Shown piece after piece: positions 10,839 to 21,200 of a stretch of 64,000 nucleotides of DNA. Both the position numbers and the translations under genes were made by a program. The stretch comes from Acidobacteriota bacterium (GTDB lineage: Bacteria; Acidobacteriota; Terriglobia; Terriglobales; Acidobacteriaceae): contig JAJYVF010000022.1 in the NCBI GenBank assembly GCA_021792135.1, positions 31,214 through 95,213 on the forward strand, read 5' to 3'. Position 1 is the stretch's first letter. The number at the start of each line of letters is the position of its first letter. The notes beneath the pieces are model-generated. The model saw only the letters and a list, made by a program, of their open reading frames with translations. It was not told the DNA's origin and ran no database searches.

Positions 10839-11558
10839 TCAGCCGCAACTCTCCTCGAGTTCGACAGCGCGCGGAAAGAGGATGTTGTTCTCGAGGTGGA
10901 CATGCCGGTGCAGGTCGCGCTCGAATTCCGACAAAGCCTGGAAGAAGCCGCACCAGGTGGGGCAGGCGCCCGCGGGCGGCGCGTAGTCGTGGCTGAGGCC
11001 GCGAATCTCCGCGAGCATCTCGCCGGCCGCATCGTGCTCGGCCATCATGACGCGGATGGGATGTTTCATGGTGCCGACGCAGCCGAGGGAGGGCGGGCCG
11101 CAGGTGGCCATGTTGCGCTCGAGGTTGGTGATCCGGGGAAAGAGGATCATCTCCTCCTTTGCGAGGTGCTGGATGAGATCTTCTCCGACCGCTTTGACGA
11201 GAATCTGGATACGGGGCAGTTCGGGGTGGTGGTCTCCGTGGCGGGCTACGACCTTCTGCGCGAAGCGCCAGAGGCGCGGAATTTCGCGGCGGATGTATTC
11301 GTGATGGGTGGTCACGATGTGGGTGCAGAGCGATCCCAGCGGGGCTGTGGTCCAGTCGGTTGTGTCGTCAGCGGCGGGCGGGCCGGCGGCTTCAATGGCC
11401 GCCAGCACTTCCGCGGGCTCCAGTGCGCGCTCGGCGCAGGCATGGGCGAGCGGCTTGCGGCCTCCGCAGCAGTAGTCGATACCGAAATTTTCGAAGACGC
11501 GGATGGAGGCCGGATTTTCCACGGCGATTTCGCGGACGGTGGTCTGTGCGGTGGGCAT
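10839..11558 (-). CDS. ric: Iron-sulfur cluster repair di-iron protein (RIC/ScdA/YtfE)
   Basis: Repairs Fe-S clusters damaged by nitric oxide or oxidants. The 239-aa protein has the N-terminal ScdA domain with the DYCCGG signature (about residues 29-34), then a hemerythrin-like four-helix bundle with iron-ligand segments HHEYI, HPELP, HLAKEEMILFPR, MAEHDAAGE and HLENNILFPR. ATG start has AGGAG 8 bases upstream. It diverges from the CRP/FNR regulator; a dyad operator lies between them. Context with nnrS and the NO reductase supports a role in NO defence. Confidence 0.93.
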   Translation of the reverse strand: MPTAQTTVREIAVENPASIRVFENFGIDYCCGGRKPLAHACAERALEPAEVLAAIEAAGPPAADDTTDWTTAPLGSLCTHIVTTHHEYIRREIPRLWRFAQKVVARHGDHHPELPRIQILVKAVGEDLIQHLAKEEMILFPRITNLERNMATCGPPSLGCVGTMKHPIRVMMAEHDAAGEMLAEIRGLSHDYAPPAGACPTWCGFFQALSEFERDLHRHVHLENNILFPRAVELEESCG

Positions 11559-11605
11559 AAGAGGTTCTCCTGAGTGTGAAAGTAAGGGAGGGGCGGCAGA
11601 GGCGC

Positions 11606-11621
11606 TGCGACTTAAGTCACA
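11606..11621. promoter_or_regulatory. Putative CRP/FNR-type operator in the ric/regulator divergent promoter
   Basis: TGCGA-CTTAAG-TCACA, one mismatch from a perfect TGTGA-N6-TCACA dyad, with central GACTTAAGTC palindrome. It lies in the 91-bp gap between the divergent starts of ric (11558) and the regulator (11650), well placed to control both. Confidence 0.65.
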
Positions 11622-11649
11622 CCGAGGGGATTTGGTTAGAATTCTCACG

Positions 11650-12348
11650 ATGGCGGAGCAGACGAGTATCGTGACCTCTCTCGCGGCCGTTCCTCTGTTT
11701 TCCGGGCTGTCGCCGGAAGAGCTGCGGCTGCTGGCGGCGCGCTTTGTGCGGAAGCGGTATTCGCAGGGAGAGCTGCTGTTTTCGGAAGGGGATGCGTGCC
11801 GAGGACTGCACATCATCGACAGCGGGCGGCTGCGCATCTTCAAGAGCTCGCCGAGCGGGCGGGAACAGGTGCTGGCGGTGGAAGGACCGGGCGGGTCGGT
11901 GGCCGAGCTGCCGGTCTTCGATGGCGGGCCCTATCCGGCATCAGTCAGCGCGGTGGAGGACGCACAGGTTCTTTTCATTTCGCGCCCGGATCTCAGGAAC
12001 TTTTGTCTGGAGCATCCCGAAGTGGCTCTGAAGATGCTGGCGGTGGTCGGAGCGCGGCTGCGGCGCCTGGTGGGCATTATCGAGGAGCTTTCGTTTACGA
12101 CCGTGCGGCAGCGGCTGGTCTCGGCGCTGGTCCGCCTGGCGCAGACAGGGCGGCGCTCGGAGCGGGGAATCGAGTTCGAACTGCCGGGCACGCACCAGGA
12201 GATGGCGCATCAGCTGGGCACGGTGCGCGAGCTGGTGTCGCGCAACCTGATGCGGCTGCAGGCCGAGGGGCTGATTCATGTGGAAGCGCGCAGCATCGTG
12301 GTGCTCGACCTGCATGGACTGACGGCGCTTCTGGAAAGCGGCTCCTGA
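11650..12348 (+). CDS. CRP/FNR-family transcription regulator (predicted NO-responsive)
   Basis: The 232-aa protein has an N-terminal cyclic-nucleotide-binding-like sensor domain (about 15-130), a dimerisation helix and a C-terminal winged HTH. The recognition helix GTVRELVSRNLMRL carries Arg193, Glu194 and Arg198 with the same spacing as Arg180, Glu181 and Arg185 of E. coli CRP, the residues that read GTGA. This agrees with the TGTGA-type dyads found near the NO genes. Only two cysteines (50, 119) are present and there is no N-terminal Cys cluster, so it is not an FNR-type Fe-S sensor; a DNR/NnrR-like haem sensor is an inference from context. The start gives the family's usual length; no strong SD is visible. 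Confidence 0.88.
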   Translation: MAEQTSIVTSLAAVPLFSGLSPEELRLLAARFVRKRYSQGELLFSEGDACRGLHIIDSGRLRIFKSSPSGREQVLAVEGPGGSVAELPVFDGGPYPASVSAVEDAQVLFISRPDLRNFCLEHPEVALKMLAVVGARLRRLVGIIEELSFTTVRQRLVSALVRLAQTGRRSERGIEFELPGTHQEMAHQLGTVRELVSRNLMRLQAEGLIHVEARSIVVLDLHGLTALLESGS

Positions 12349-12366
12349 GACTTTGTGATGCGTGCG

Positions 12367-12382
12367 CGTGACGAATGTCACT
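12367..12382 (+). promoter_or_regulatory. Putative CRP/FNR-type operator before nnrS
   Basis: CGTGA-CGAATG-TCACT; the inner GTGAC-N4-GTCAC is a perfect 5-4-5 dyad (12368-12381). Centre about 52 bp upstream of the nnrS start. Confidence 0.6.
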
Positions 12383-12426
12383 GCTCCGGAGGCCGGGTGC
12401 GGGGAAGCTGAGAGCAGGAGTCAGTC

Positions 12427-13770
12427 ATGTCCGCCATTGCCGCCGAAGCCGCAGTCTTCCACAGGCCAGAAATCGAGAATCGCGCCGCTCTGCTGGCGGC
12501 GGAGCGCAGAAAGAGCCTTCTGCTGCGGATGTGGATCGGCACGGGCCTCTTCTTTATGGTGCTGCCGGGAACGATCCTGGGGTTCACGAATCTGCTGGCG
12601 ATCAGCGCGCACCATGGGCTGGAGGCCATCTCCCCGGCGTGGATTCAGGCGCACGGCTACTCGCAGGTCTTTGGCTGGATCGGCAGCTTTGTGCTGGGCA
12701 TCGGCTTTTATTCGCAGCCGCACACGCGCGCGAACCGCGGCCGGCTTCCGTGGGTCTGCTGGTCGCTGTGGACGGCGGGGCTGGTGCTGCACTGGCTGGC
12801 GGCTGCCTACCTGTGGGAATGGCGGCTGACGCTGCCCGGCTCCGGCTTGCTGCAGTTCGCGGCGATTCTGCTGTTTCTGCATGCGGCGCGGCAGCACAAG
12901 CTGCCCGCAGCCGGCCTGCCGGGGTCGACTCCCAGGCTGCGGCCGCGCATGGAGCCGTGGATGCAGACGGTGCTGGTGAGCAATGGGGCGCTGCTGCTGG
13001 CGCTGGGCATCAGCCTGGTGGAGAGCTTCCGGCTGGCGATGCTGGGCCATGGACCGGCGATTCCACACAATTTCGATCAGAGCTTTCTGGTGCTGCTGGG
13101 CTGGGGATTCATGGCGCCGCTGGTGTGGGGTTTTGGCGCGCGCTGGCTGCCCATTTTCCTCGGGGTCGCGCCGGTGCGGGGAGGGTTGCTGCAGATCGCC
13201 GTTCTGCTGGACCTGCTGGGGGTGGCGCTGGGCATGGCGCACCAGACAAAGCTGGCGGCGCCGTTGCTGGCAGCGGCAGCGATTCTTGCGGCTGCGGCGA
13301 TACGGGTCTTCAGCGGGGCTGAGCGTCCGGCGAAAACCATCGGGCTGCATCGCAGCTTTCCGGTATTTCTGCGCATCGCGTTTGGCTGGTCGATCGCCGC
13401 GTCGCTGCTGGGCGTGTGGGCGGCCTGGTCGGATGTGCATGGAGGCATCTGGGGCGGGTCGCGGCATGCGCTGACGGTGGGCTTTGCGGCGATGATGGTG
13501 ATGACGGTGGGTCCGCGCATCCTGCCGCATTTTGCCGGCGTGCGGGGCATCCGGAGCCGGAAGCTGATGTTCGCCACGCTGCTGCTTCTGCTCTTCGGCT
13601 GCACGCTGCGTGTGAGCATGGAGCCGCTGGCCTACGAAGGCCTCGCGCCGTTCGCGTGGAAGCTGCTGCCGCTTTCGGGGTGTCTCGAACTGGGCGCGGT
13701 GCTGCTGTTCGCAGTGCAGATGGTGCTTACGTTTGCGCTGGAGCCGAGCATCTTCGCCGACGCTGGCTGA
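12427..13770 (+). CDS. nnrS: NnrS family membrane protein
   Basis: A polytopic haem- and copper-binding inner membrane protein that protects against nitric oxide and nitrosative stress in other bacteria. The 447-aa sequence has about 12 hydrophobic segments. His-containing family segments include GFYSQPHTRANRG, GGSRHALTVGFAAMMVMTVGPRILPHFAG and WGFGARWLPIFLG. AGGAG precedes the ATG. It lies between the CRP/FNR regulator and the NO reductase gene, with its own dyad operator upstream, as in the NnrR/NsrR regulons of other phyla. Confidence 0.9.
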   Translation: MSAIAAEAAVFHRPEIENRAALLAAERRKSLLLRMWIGTGLFFMVLPGTILGFTNLLAISAHHGLEAISPAWIQAHGYSQVFGWIGSFVLGIGFYSQPHTRANRGRLPWVCWSLWTAGLVLHWLAAAYLWEWRLTLPGSGLLQFAAILLFLHAARQHKLPAAGLPGSTPRLRPRMEPWMQTVLVSNGALLLALGISLVESFRLAMLGHGPAIPHNFDQSFLVLLGWGFMAPLVWGFGARWLPIFLGVAPVRGGLLQIAVLLDLLGVALGMAHQTKLAAPLLAAAAILAAAAIRVFSGAERPAKTIGLHRSFPVFLRIAFGWSIAASLLGVWAAWSDVHGGIWGGSRHALTVGFAAMMVMTVGPRILPHFAGVRGIRSRKLMFATLLLLLFGCTLRVSMEPLAYEGLAPFAWKLLPLSGCLELGAVLLFAVQMVLTFALEPSIFADAG

Positions 13771-13890
13771 GCGGGCCGGAGCCGCATCCTGAGGGGATTG
13801 CCCTTTCGGCATTCCTGCTGTGCGATCCTGGTCATCTTCGCCGCGCCGTGTGCGACCCGATGATGACACGAAGCAACGGGCTCCGCAGCC

Positions 13891-13906
13891 TGTGACTTAA
13901 GTCCCT
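13891..13906 (+). promoter_or_regulatory. Putative CRP/FNR-type operator before the NO reductase gene
   Basis: TGTGA-CTTAAG-TCCCT: left half and centre identical to the operator between ric and the regulator, right half weaker. Centre about 77 bp upstream of the norB start. A second imperfect dyad, CTGTG..CACAG, follows at about 13932-13950. Confidence 0.55.
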
Positions 13907-13975
13907 GCACCATCGATTTGCAATCGCTACTGTGACTACATAGCACAGAACCGCGCAATTTTCGAAGAGGAAATC

Positions 13976-16261
13976 ATGACTTATAAGCGCTACTGGATGG
14001 CTCTGGCCATCGTGATTGCGGGATCGTTCGCCGTTCTCGGCAGTGTGGGGCGGAAGATGATCAGCGAGGCTCCGCCGCTCCCCGACGTTTACAGCACAGA
14101 CGGCCATTTGCTCTTCACCGGCCCGACCATCACGGATGGACAGGGGGTGTGGCAGTCCATCGGAGGGCAGGAGATTGGCACGGTGTGGGGCCATGGCGCT
14201 TACCTGGCTCCTGACTGGACGGCGGACTGGCTGCACCGCGAAAGCCTGTTTCTGCTGGAGCGGTGGGCGCAGCGCGACGGCGCGGCGAGCTTTGCGGCGC
14301 TGGGGCCGGATCAGCAGGCTGTGCTGAAGGCACGGCTGATCCGTACGATGCGGAGAAACACTTACGATCCGGTCACCCGCCGCATTGTCGTGAGCGACGA
14401 CACGGCGGCGGCATTCCAGCATCTGGCGGCCTATTACGCCGATGTTTTCAGCAAGGGCCGCAGCGAGTATGCCATCCCCGCCGGGGCACTGAGAGATCCT
14501 GCGAAGCTCCAGCAGATGGCCGCGTTTTTCTGGTGGACCTCCTGGGCGGCGCACACCGACCGGTCGGGCAGCAGCATCACCTACACGAACAACTGGCCGC
14601 ATGAGCCGCTGGTGGCCAATGCTCCGCCGCCCTCGGCGATTCTGTGGAGCATCCTGAGCTTCGTCTTTCTGCTGGCGGGGATCGGCGGACTGGTGTGGTG
14701 GTACGGGTCGCAGGAGAAGCCGGATTTTCACCCGGCATTTCCCGCCCGAGATCCTTTTCTGAGCCTGAAGGCGACGCCCAGCCAGCGAGCCACGATGAAG
14801 TACTTCTTCGTGGTGGTGGCGCTGTGGGGCGTGCAGATTGCCATGGGCGCGCTGACGGCGCACTACGGTGTGGAGGGCGGAGGCTTCTACGGCATCCCGC
14901 TGGACAAGATTCTTCCCTACGCGGTTACGCGCACCTGGCACCTGCAGCTGGCGATTTTCTGGATCGCGACCTCATGGCTGGCGACCGGACTCTATGTAGC
15001 TCCGGCGGTGAGCGGCCATGAGCCGAAAGGCCAGCGGCTGGGCGTGAATGCGCTCTTCGGGGCGCTGGTGCTGGTGGTAGGCGGATCGCTGGTGGGGGAA
15101 TGGGCGGGTATTGAGCAGAAGCTGGGGAACCTGTGGTTCTGGTTCGGCAGCCAGGGTTACGAGTACGTGGACCTCGGGCGTTTCTGGCAGATTCTGCTGT
15201 TCGTGGGACTGCTGCTGTGGCTGTTTCTGATGGTCCGCGCGCTGAAACCCGCCCTGGTGCGCAGCAGCGAGAGCCGTCCGCTAATGGTGCTGTTCCTCAT
15301 CTCGAGCATTGCCATCCCGCTCTTCTATGCGGCGGGGCTGATGTACGGGCAGCGGAGCCAGCTGGTGACCGCCGAGTACTGGCGCTGGTGGGTGGTTCAC
15401 CTGTGGGTGGAGGGTTTCTTCGAGGTATTTGCCACCGTGGTGATTGCATTTCTCTTCACGCGGCTGAACCTGCTGGAGATTCGCTCGGCGACGCGCGCGG
15501 TGCTGTTCTCGACGACGATCTTTCTCTCGGGAGGCATCATCGGCACCTTCCATCATCTCTACTTCGCAGGATCGACCCCGGCGGTGATTGCGCTGGGAGC
15601 GGTCTTCAGCGCGCTGGAGGTGGTGCCGCTGACGCTGGTTGGTTACGAAGCCTGGGAGAATATCCGGCTGGCTCGGGGCAGCAGCGAAGCGCCGTGGGTG
15701 GCCAACTACAAATGGCCCATCTACTTTTTTGTCGCGGTGGCCTTCTGGAACATGGTGGGCGCGGGGCTGTTCGGATTCCTGATCAATCCGCCCGTCGCGC
15801 TCTACTACATGCAGGGGCTGAACCTGACTCCGGTCCACGGACACACGGCGCTCTTCGGCGTGTACGGGATGCTCGGGCTGGGGCTGACGCTCTTCTGCCT
15901 GCGGGCGATCCGGCCCGGGATGCAGTGGAAGGATCGTCCGCTGAAGGTGGCCTTCTGGCTGCTCAACGTGGGGCTGACCCTGATGGTAGTGATCAGCATG
16001 CTGCCGATCGGGATTCTGCAGGCGATGGCCTCCATCGAGCAGGGTACCTGGTATGCGCGCTCGGCGGTGTTCATGCAGACGCCGCTGATGCAGTTCCTGC
16101 GCTGGATGCGGGTTCCCGGGGACGTGCTGTTCGCAGTGGGGGCGGCGGTTCTGGGGTTGTTCGTGATGGGGCTGCTGACGGGGCACTCGTATGATCGCTC
16201 GGCCGATATCGGGTCTGCGGATGCCAGCGAGAAAGAGCAGATGCTGGTGGCGGGGGACTGA
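13976..16261 (+). CDS. norB: Quinol-dependent nitric oxide reductase (qNOR/NorZ)
   Basis: Single-subunit reductase that converts 2 NO to N2O with electrons from the quinone pool. The 761-aa protein fuses an N-terminal membrane anchor and cytochrome-c-like domain lacking CXXCH (about 1-220) to a 12-helix haem-copper oxidase-type core. Metal-ligand His are visible in TRTWHLQLAIFW, VVHLWVEGFFEV, GTFHHLYFAGST and VHGHTALFGVYG; the Glu after HLWVEGFFE fits the non-haem iron site. The length and the absence of a separate norC identify the quinol type. Its role here may be detoxification rather than respiration: no nitrite or N2O reductase genes are nearby. Confidence 0.95.
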   Translation: MTYKRYWMALAIVIAGSFAVLGSVGRKMISEAPPLPDVYSTDGHLLFTGPTITDGQGVWQSIGGQEIGTVWGHGAYLAPDWTADWLHRESLFLLERWAQRDGAASFAALGPDQQAVLKARLIRTMRRNTYDPVTRRIVVSDDTAAAFQHLAAYYADVFSKGRSEYAIPAGALRDPAKLQQMAAFFWWTSWAAHTDRSGSSITYTNNWPHEPLVANAPPPSAILWSILSFVFLLAGIGGLVWWYGSQEKPDFHPAFPARDPFLSLKATPSQRATMKYFFVVVALWGVQIAMGALTAHYGVEGGGFYGIPLDKILPYAVTRTWHLQLAIFWIATSWLATGLYVAPAVSGHEPKGQRLGVNALFGALVLVVGGSLVGEWAGIEQKLGNLWFWFGSQGYEYVDLGRFWQILLFVGLLLWLFLMVRALKPALVRSSESRPLMVLFLISSIAIPLFYAAGLMYGQRSQLVTAEYWRWWVVHLWVEGFFEVFATVVIAFLFTRLNLLEIRSATRAVLFSTTIFLSGGIIGTFHHLYFAGSTPAVIALGAVFSALEVVPLTLVGYEAWENIRLARGSSEAPWVANYKWPIYFFVAVAFWNMVGAGLFGFLINPPVALYYMQGLNLTPVHGHTALFGVYGMLGLGLTLFCLRAIRPGMQWKDRPLKVAFWLLNVGLTLMVVISMLPIGILQAMASIEQGTWYARSAVFMQTPLMQFLRWMRVPGDVLFAVGAAVLGLFVMGLLTGHSYDRSADIGSADASEKEQMLVAGD

Positions 16262-16285
16262 AGGACAACACAACCGGATGAGAAG

Positions 16286-16321
16286 GCGGCGGATGCTTGC
16301 GGGCTCCGCCGCTTTACTTTT
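16286..16321 (+). terminator. Intrinsic terminator after the NO reductase
   Basis: 8-bp stem GCGGCGGA (16286-16293) with TCCGCCGC (16305-16312) followed by TTTACTTTT, placed between norB and the converging dehydratase gene. Confidence 0.6.
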
Positions 16322-16351
16322 GCAGCTGCGGAGAGCAGGTCTGTGCTGGCG

Positions 16352-18073
16352 TCAGAAATCTTTGCGAGTGCCACCGTCGCCGCGGAGGAAATCGAAATCG
16401 CAGCCCTGGTTCGCCTGCAGGACAGAGTTCTCGAAGAGGCGGGCATATCCGCGCCGGGGCGGTTTGCGATGCGGCGGCGCCTGCTTCCAGGCGGCGAGAC
16501 GGCGGGCGAGTTCCGCGTCATCGATGAGCAGATCGAGGCGGCGCGCCTCCACGTCGAGCGCAATGCGGTCTCCGGTTTGGACGACGGCGAGTGGGCCGCC
16601 GATGGCGGCCTCGGGGGCAATGTGCAGCACGATGGTGCCGAAGGCGGTGCCGCTCATGCGGGCGTCGGAGATGCGGACCATGTCCCTGACACCCTGGCGG
16701 GCCAGCTTGCGAGGAATGGGCAGGTAGCCTGCTTCCGGCATGCCGGGCGCGCCTTTGGGGCCGGCGTTGCGCAGGAGGAGAATGTCTTCGGGCTGGACGT
16801 CCAGGTCGGGCAGGTCGATGCGGGTGGTCATGTCTTCGACGGAATCGAAGACCACGGCACGGCCGGTGTGGCGCATGAGGTGCGGGGATGCCGCAGATTG
16901 CTTGATGACGGCGCTGTCCGGGGCGAGGTTGCCGTGAAGCACAGCCATGGCTCCGTGCGGGCTGAGGGGCGCGGTGAGAGGCCGAATGACATCCTGGCCG
17001 GGAATTTCTTCCGCCTGGGAGAGGACATCCGCCAGCCTGGCTCCGGCAATGGTGGGCGCGGAAAGGTCGAGGAGCGGAGCCAGTTGGCGCAGCAGCGCGG
17101 GCATGCCTCCGGCATGGTGGAAGTGCTCCATATAGTGCGCGCCGGAGGGCTTGAGATTGACGAGGACGGGAACCTCGCGTCCAAGCCGGTCGAAGAGGGC
17201 GAGGTCGACGGGAATCCCGGCGCGTCCGGCGATGGCGGTGAGGTGGATGAGGCCGTTGGTGGATCCGCCGATGGCCTGCAGGACGATCATGGCATTGCGC
17301 ACCGAGGCCTGGTTGATCAGGTCGCAGGGTTTCGGCTGGCCGGATAGGGCAAGTTCGGCGGCGCACCTGCCGGTAGATTCGGCAATGCGGCGGCGATCCG
17401 CGTGGGTTGCGGGAGCGGTGGCGCTCATGGGCAGCGACAGGCCCATAGCCTCCAGCAGGCAGGCCATGGTGCTGGCGGTTCCCATCACCATGCAGGTGCC
17501 GACGGAGGGGACGAGGCGGCCGCTGATCTCTTCGATTTCGGAATTGCCGATGGCGCCGGCGCGATGTTCGGCCCAGAAACGCCGGCAGTCGGTGCAGGCG
17601 CCGAGCAGCTGGCCGCGGTAATGGCCCACCACCATGGAGCCGGTGGGCAGGACGATGCCGGGGAGGTTCGCACTGGCGAGCGCCATCACCTGGGCGGGCA
17701 GCGTCTTGTCGCAGCCTCCGATGAGGACGACCGAATCCATGGGCTGAGCGCGGATCATCTCCTCGGTGTCCATCGACATGAGGTTGCGCAGGAACATCGA
17801 GGTAGGATGTGCGAAGGACTCGCCGATGGAGATGGTGGGAAAGACCATGGGCAGGCCACCGGCCAGCATCACGCCGCGCTTGACGGCCTCGATGAGATCG
17901 GGCATGTTGCCGTGGCAGGGATTGAAGTCGCTGGCGGTGTTGGTGATGCCCACGATGGGGCGATCCAGGGCGCTTTCGGAATAGCCCATTGCCTTAATGA
18001 AGGCTTTTCGCAGGAACAGGGAGAACCCGGCGTCGCCGTAGCTGGTGAGTCCTTTGCGCAGGCCTCCGGTCAT
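16352..18073 (-). CDS. IlvD/Edd family dehydratase (sugar-acid dehydratase type)
   Basis: Fe-S-dependent dehydratase of the dihydroxyacid / phosphogluconate dehydratase family, 573 aa. Cluster cysteines are seen in SDFNPCHGNM, LIGGCDKTLPAQVMA and GTCMVMGTASTMAC. The GACTDCRRFW segment and the general pattern (GIVLPTGSM, AIGGSTNGLIH, GPKGAPGMPEAG, DARMSGTAFG) look closer to arabinonate/xylonate dehydratases than to IlvD itself. With the SMP-30 lactonase gene 5 kb away a sugar-acid pathway is plausible, but the specificity is an inference. Leucine/valine synthesis genes are absent nearby. ATG start matches the MTGGLRKGLTSYGD family start. Confidence 0.85.
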   Translation of the reverse strand: MTGGLRKGLTSYGDAGFSLFLRKAFIKAMGYSESALDRPIVGITNTASDFNPCHGNMPDLIEAVKRGVMLAGGLPMVFPTISIGESFAHPTSMFLRNLMSMDTEEMIRAQPMDSVVLIGGCDKTLPAQVMALASANLPGIVLPTGSMVVGHYRGQLLGACTDCRRFWAEHRAGAIGNSEIEEISGRLVPSVGTCMVMGTASTMACLLEAMGLSLPMSATAPATHADRRRIAESTGRCAAELALSGQPKPCDLINQASVRNAMIVLQAIGGSTNGLIHLTAIAGRAGIPVDLALFDRLGREVPVLVNLKPSGAHYMEHFHHAGGMPALLRQLAPLLDLSAPTIAGARLADVLSQAEEIPGQDVIRPLTAPLSPHGAMAVLHGNLAPDSAVIKQSAASPHLMRHTGRAVVFDSVEDMTTRIDLPDLDVQPEDILLLRNAGPKGAPGMPEAGYLPIPRKLARQGVRDMVRISDARMSGTAFGTIVLHIAPEAAIGGPLAVVQTGDRIALDVEARRLDLLIDDAELARRLAAWKQAPPHRKPPRRGYARLFENSVLQANQGCDFDFLRGDGGTRKDF

Positions 18074-18211
18074 GAGAGACGCTCTTTTCGAAGAGGGATG
18101 AGGTGTAGCATACCAGGCGCGCGCGGATGGGCCATGAAAGGCGAGTATATGATTCCGCTTCCGCAGGCGACAAGGAAAGCAGATGCCCGGGCGTCAATCG
18201 GGGTGGGGGAT

Positions 18212-21200
18212 TCAGTGCGGCAGCACGGGCTGCAGCGCCGGTTCGAGATCCTTAAAGACCTGGACGGCGAGGGAGCTGGTGAACTCGTAATTGATGGCCT
18301 TTGTGCCGGGCACGAAGGCCATGGCGGTCCCGAAGAAGCGGTCTCCGATGATGAAGGCGAAGACCGCGGTGCGGCTGGCGACGCGGGAGCCGATAAGATA
18401 GCCGCCGCCGCCGTACATCCTGACGCGGTTATCGCCGGTTCCGGTTTTTCCTCCGAGCGGGAGCAGGGTGCCGTCGCTGAGGCGGATGCCTCCGGCGGCT
18501 CGACGGGCGGTCCCACGCTCGACTACTGAAATGAGTTCGTCGTGGACCACGGAGGCGATGGTTTGGGATAGAACCCGCTCGCCGGCGGCCGGTGGCCGGG
18601 AAAGGCTGGTGGTAAAGGGGGTATTTTCGGCGAACCGCAGTTCGCGGACCGCGGTGGTGGGATAGCGCACGCCTCCACCGGCAACGATTCCCATCAAGTC
18701 GGCCAGCGCATCCGGGGTATCGCCGGAGACTCCGATGGCCGTCGCGTAAGAGGGGACCAGCTGTTCGAAGGGGTAGCCGAGGCGCTTCCAGGCGGCGGAT
18801 ATCGACTGGAAGGCATCCTGTTCCTGGAGCGTGTGGATCCGCGTGTCCTGGCCTTCCCGGTAGCGGCTCTGGAACAGCCATTGATAGCACTGCTGACGTT
18901 CGTCGGCAGAGGCGGCGACGAGTTCGCGGAAGCCAGCCTGCGGATGCCGGCCCAGATACCAGAGCAGCCACAGCTCCAGAGGATGCATGCGGGCGAGGTA
19001 GCCGCGATCCTGCAGGTTGAACTTGCCGGGGGCGAACTTGTCGTAGAGGCCGGCGATCCCGGCATCGCTCATCAGTCCCCGCAGCATATGGCGGTGCACG
19101 TAGGCGGTGAATTCGGCAGCAGAAGCCTCGGGGCGGACCGAGCGATAGAGGATCGCCAGCCGCCGGGGAAAGTCAGGATTGGCGCGGCCAAGCGAGTCGA
19201 GCACCTGGTCGAGGGGCTGGCCCTGATATTGGCGATAAAAACGGGAGAGAAAGACCGTGCCTTCCTGGTCGGCGAAGCGGGCCAGATACCGGCTGCGCTG
19301 CTGGGCGGAAATCCCGGAGCTCACCGGCGGTACGGGCATGCGCGCGAGGTAATAGCGTTCGATGTCGCGCATCAGGCGGATGAAAACAAGGTTGACGGAG
19401 CGCTCGAAGGCCTCGCGCACCGTGAGAATCCGGTGATTGTCGGACGGCTCGAAGTTGCTGAACTCGTGCAGGCCGCCGGCGGTAAAGAATCCCTCGGCGG
19501 GCGATGCGGAATAGCGGCGGTCGAGCGCGGCTTGGAGCATGGGGCGGAGGCTTTTGTCGGCCGTTGTCGCGCAGTAATTCACCGCCCACACCGTGAGAGG
19601 ATCCGATTTGCTCCGGTCGAGGGCCGGGGAGGAACAGAGTGCGTGCAGCTGTTCCACGATCTGCAGGTAGTTGATCAGGGTGCGGAGCTTGGCGGTCGAG
19701 CCGAGTTCGAGTTTGGTGCCCTGGTTGATGTCGAGAGGTTGATTGAAGGTATCTGTCTGGACACGCAGGAGGTTCAGACCCGAGCCGCGCTCGAACAGGG
19801 TGAAGCTGTAAATCACCGCGTCAGCACTGCTCGACGCCAGCATCCGGGGCTGGCGAAGCTGGGCGACTGCCGCAGGGTCCGAACCGGTGAGGCCGCGCAG
19901 GATGGAGGTGGCTTTCCGCTGGGCGGTGCTGTCGATGCTGGTCAGCACGGTGAGGTCCAGGCGGTCGAGGGTGTAGAAGGAGCCGACATGCAGCAGGGCA
20001 TCGAGATTCGCCCGAATGAGATTGCCGGCTTTTCTCTCGACGTAATCGGGTTCGGGTGAGGGCCGCGGAGGATGGATGGACGGAGACTGCCGCAGGGCGA
20101 AGTCGCGCATCCCTGGAGGGATGAGGCCATCGCGGGCAAGAGCGCGGAGATAGCGCGCGGTCTGCTGGGTGAGGTCGTCGGGCGAGGCGGACAGATAATG
20201 AGAGGGCGAGCGGGTGGCGATGAGCAGGGAGAGCACCTGGCGGAAGGCCAGCGCCTGCTGTTGTTGCACTGTGGCGGTAAGGCGATCCGCGGGTGTTTTG
20301 AGAAGGCGATTGACCTGATCAAAATCGGCTCCGTACCAGGCGCGGAGACCGTCCCCCAGACCGATGACCTCGCCGTATCCTGGACTGGCGCCCAGTGGAA
20401 GGGAGTTGAGGTAATCGCGGACAATTCGCTGCTGCTCGGCCAGAGTGAGCGGTCCGTTCTGATACGCGCGCAGCGAGGCAGAGAGCATCTGGTTGAGCTT
20501 CTGTCCGGGTGAGCGCGTGCGCCCCTGGGGGGAATGACGCACCTTTTCGAGCTGGGTGGCGAGCGTGCTGGCTCCGATGGTGCGGTAGCGCCGGTTCAGG
20601 CGGTGCAGACCGTAATCGAGAAGTGCGTGGGAGAAGCGCGGCCATTCGATGGCCGGATTGCGGTGGGGATGGTTCGGATCGAGGATGGTTCGGTTCTCAA
20701 TAAAGAGCAGCGTTTCGGCCACCAGCGGAGGGATATCCGCATATTGCGGATAGACTTGCTGCGGAAACCGGAAGCTGGTGATGGGGCTCTGGTTGCGGTC
20801 CAGGAGGCGCAGGCCCGCCTGGGATTTCTCATGGTAGATGGGGTACAGGCCGAGATGACTCAGGGTCTGCGCGGGCAGAGAAATGCGGGACTGCTGGTCC
20901 ACGCGATAGCCATGGAGCTGCGCTTCCCGGAGGAAATCGGGCAGGCGCGAATATCCCAGGCGCTCATCCCAGGGTCCGGGAGCTGGATAGGCGATGGCGG
21001 GGCCTGGTCCCGGGCCGACGCTCCAGGTCACGCGGGTGGCAATGGCAGAGAAGATACGGGACTGCAGCCAGGAGGAGTGCGCCTCGGCAATCAGCAGGGC
21101 GAGCAGGGTGATGGCCGCGAGATTCAGAGCGAGCCCCCGGCGCAGTCGCGGCGTCCAGAACCCGGAAAGGGCCGGTCCGGAAGGGAGCATCCTGCGCGCC

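Noticed and set aside
12421..13869. 482-codon minus-strand frame opposite nnrS
   Set aside because: His/Gln/Arg-rich low-complexity translation typical of an antisense shadow of a hydrophobic membrane protein gene.
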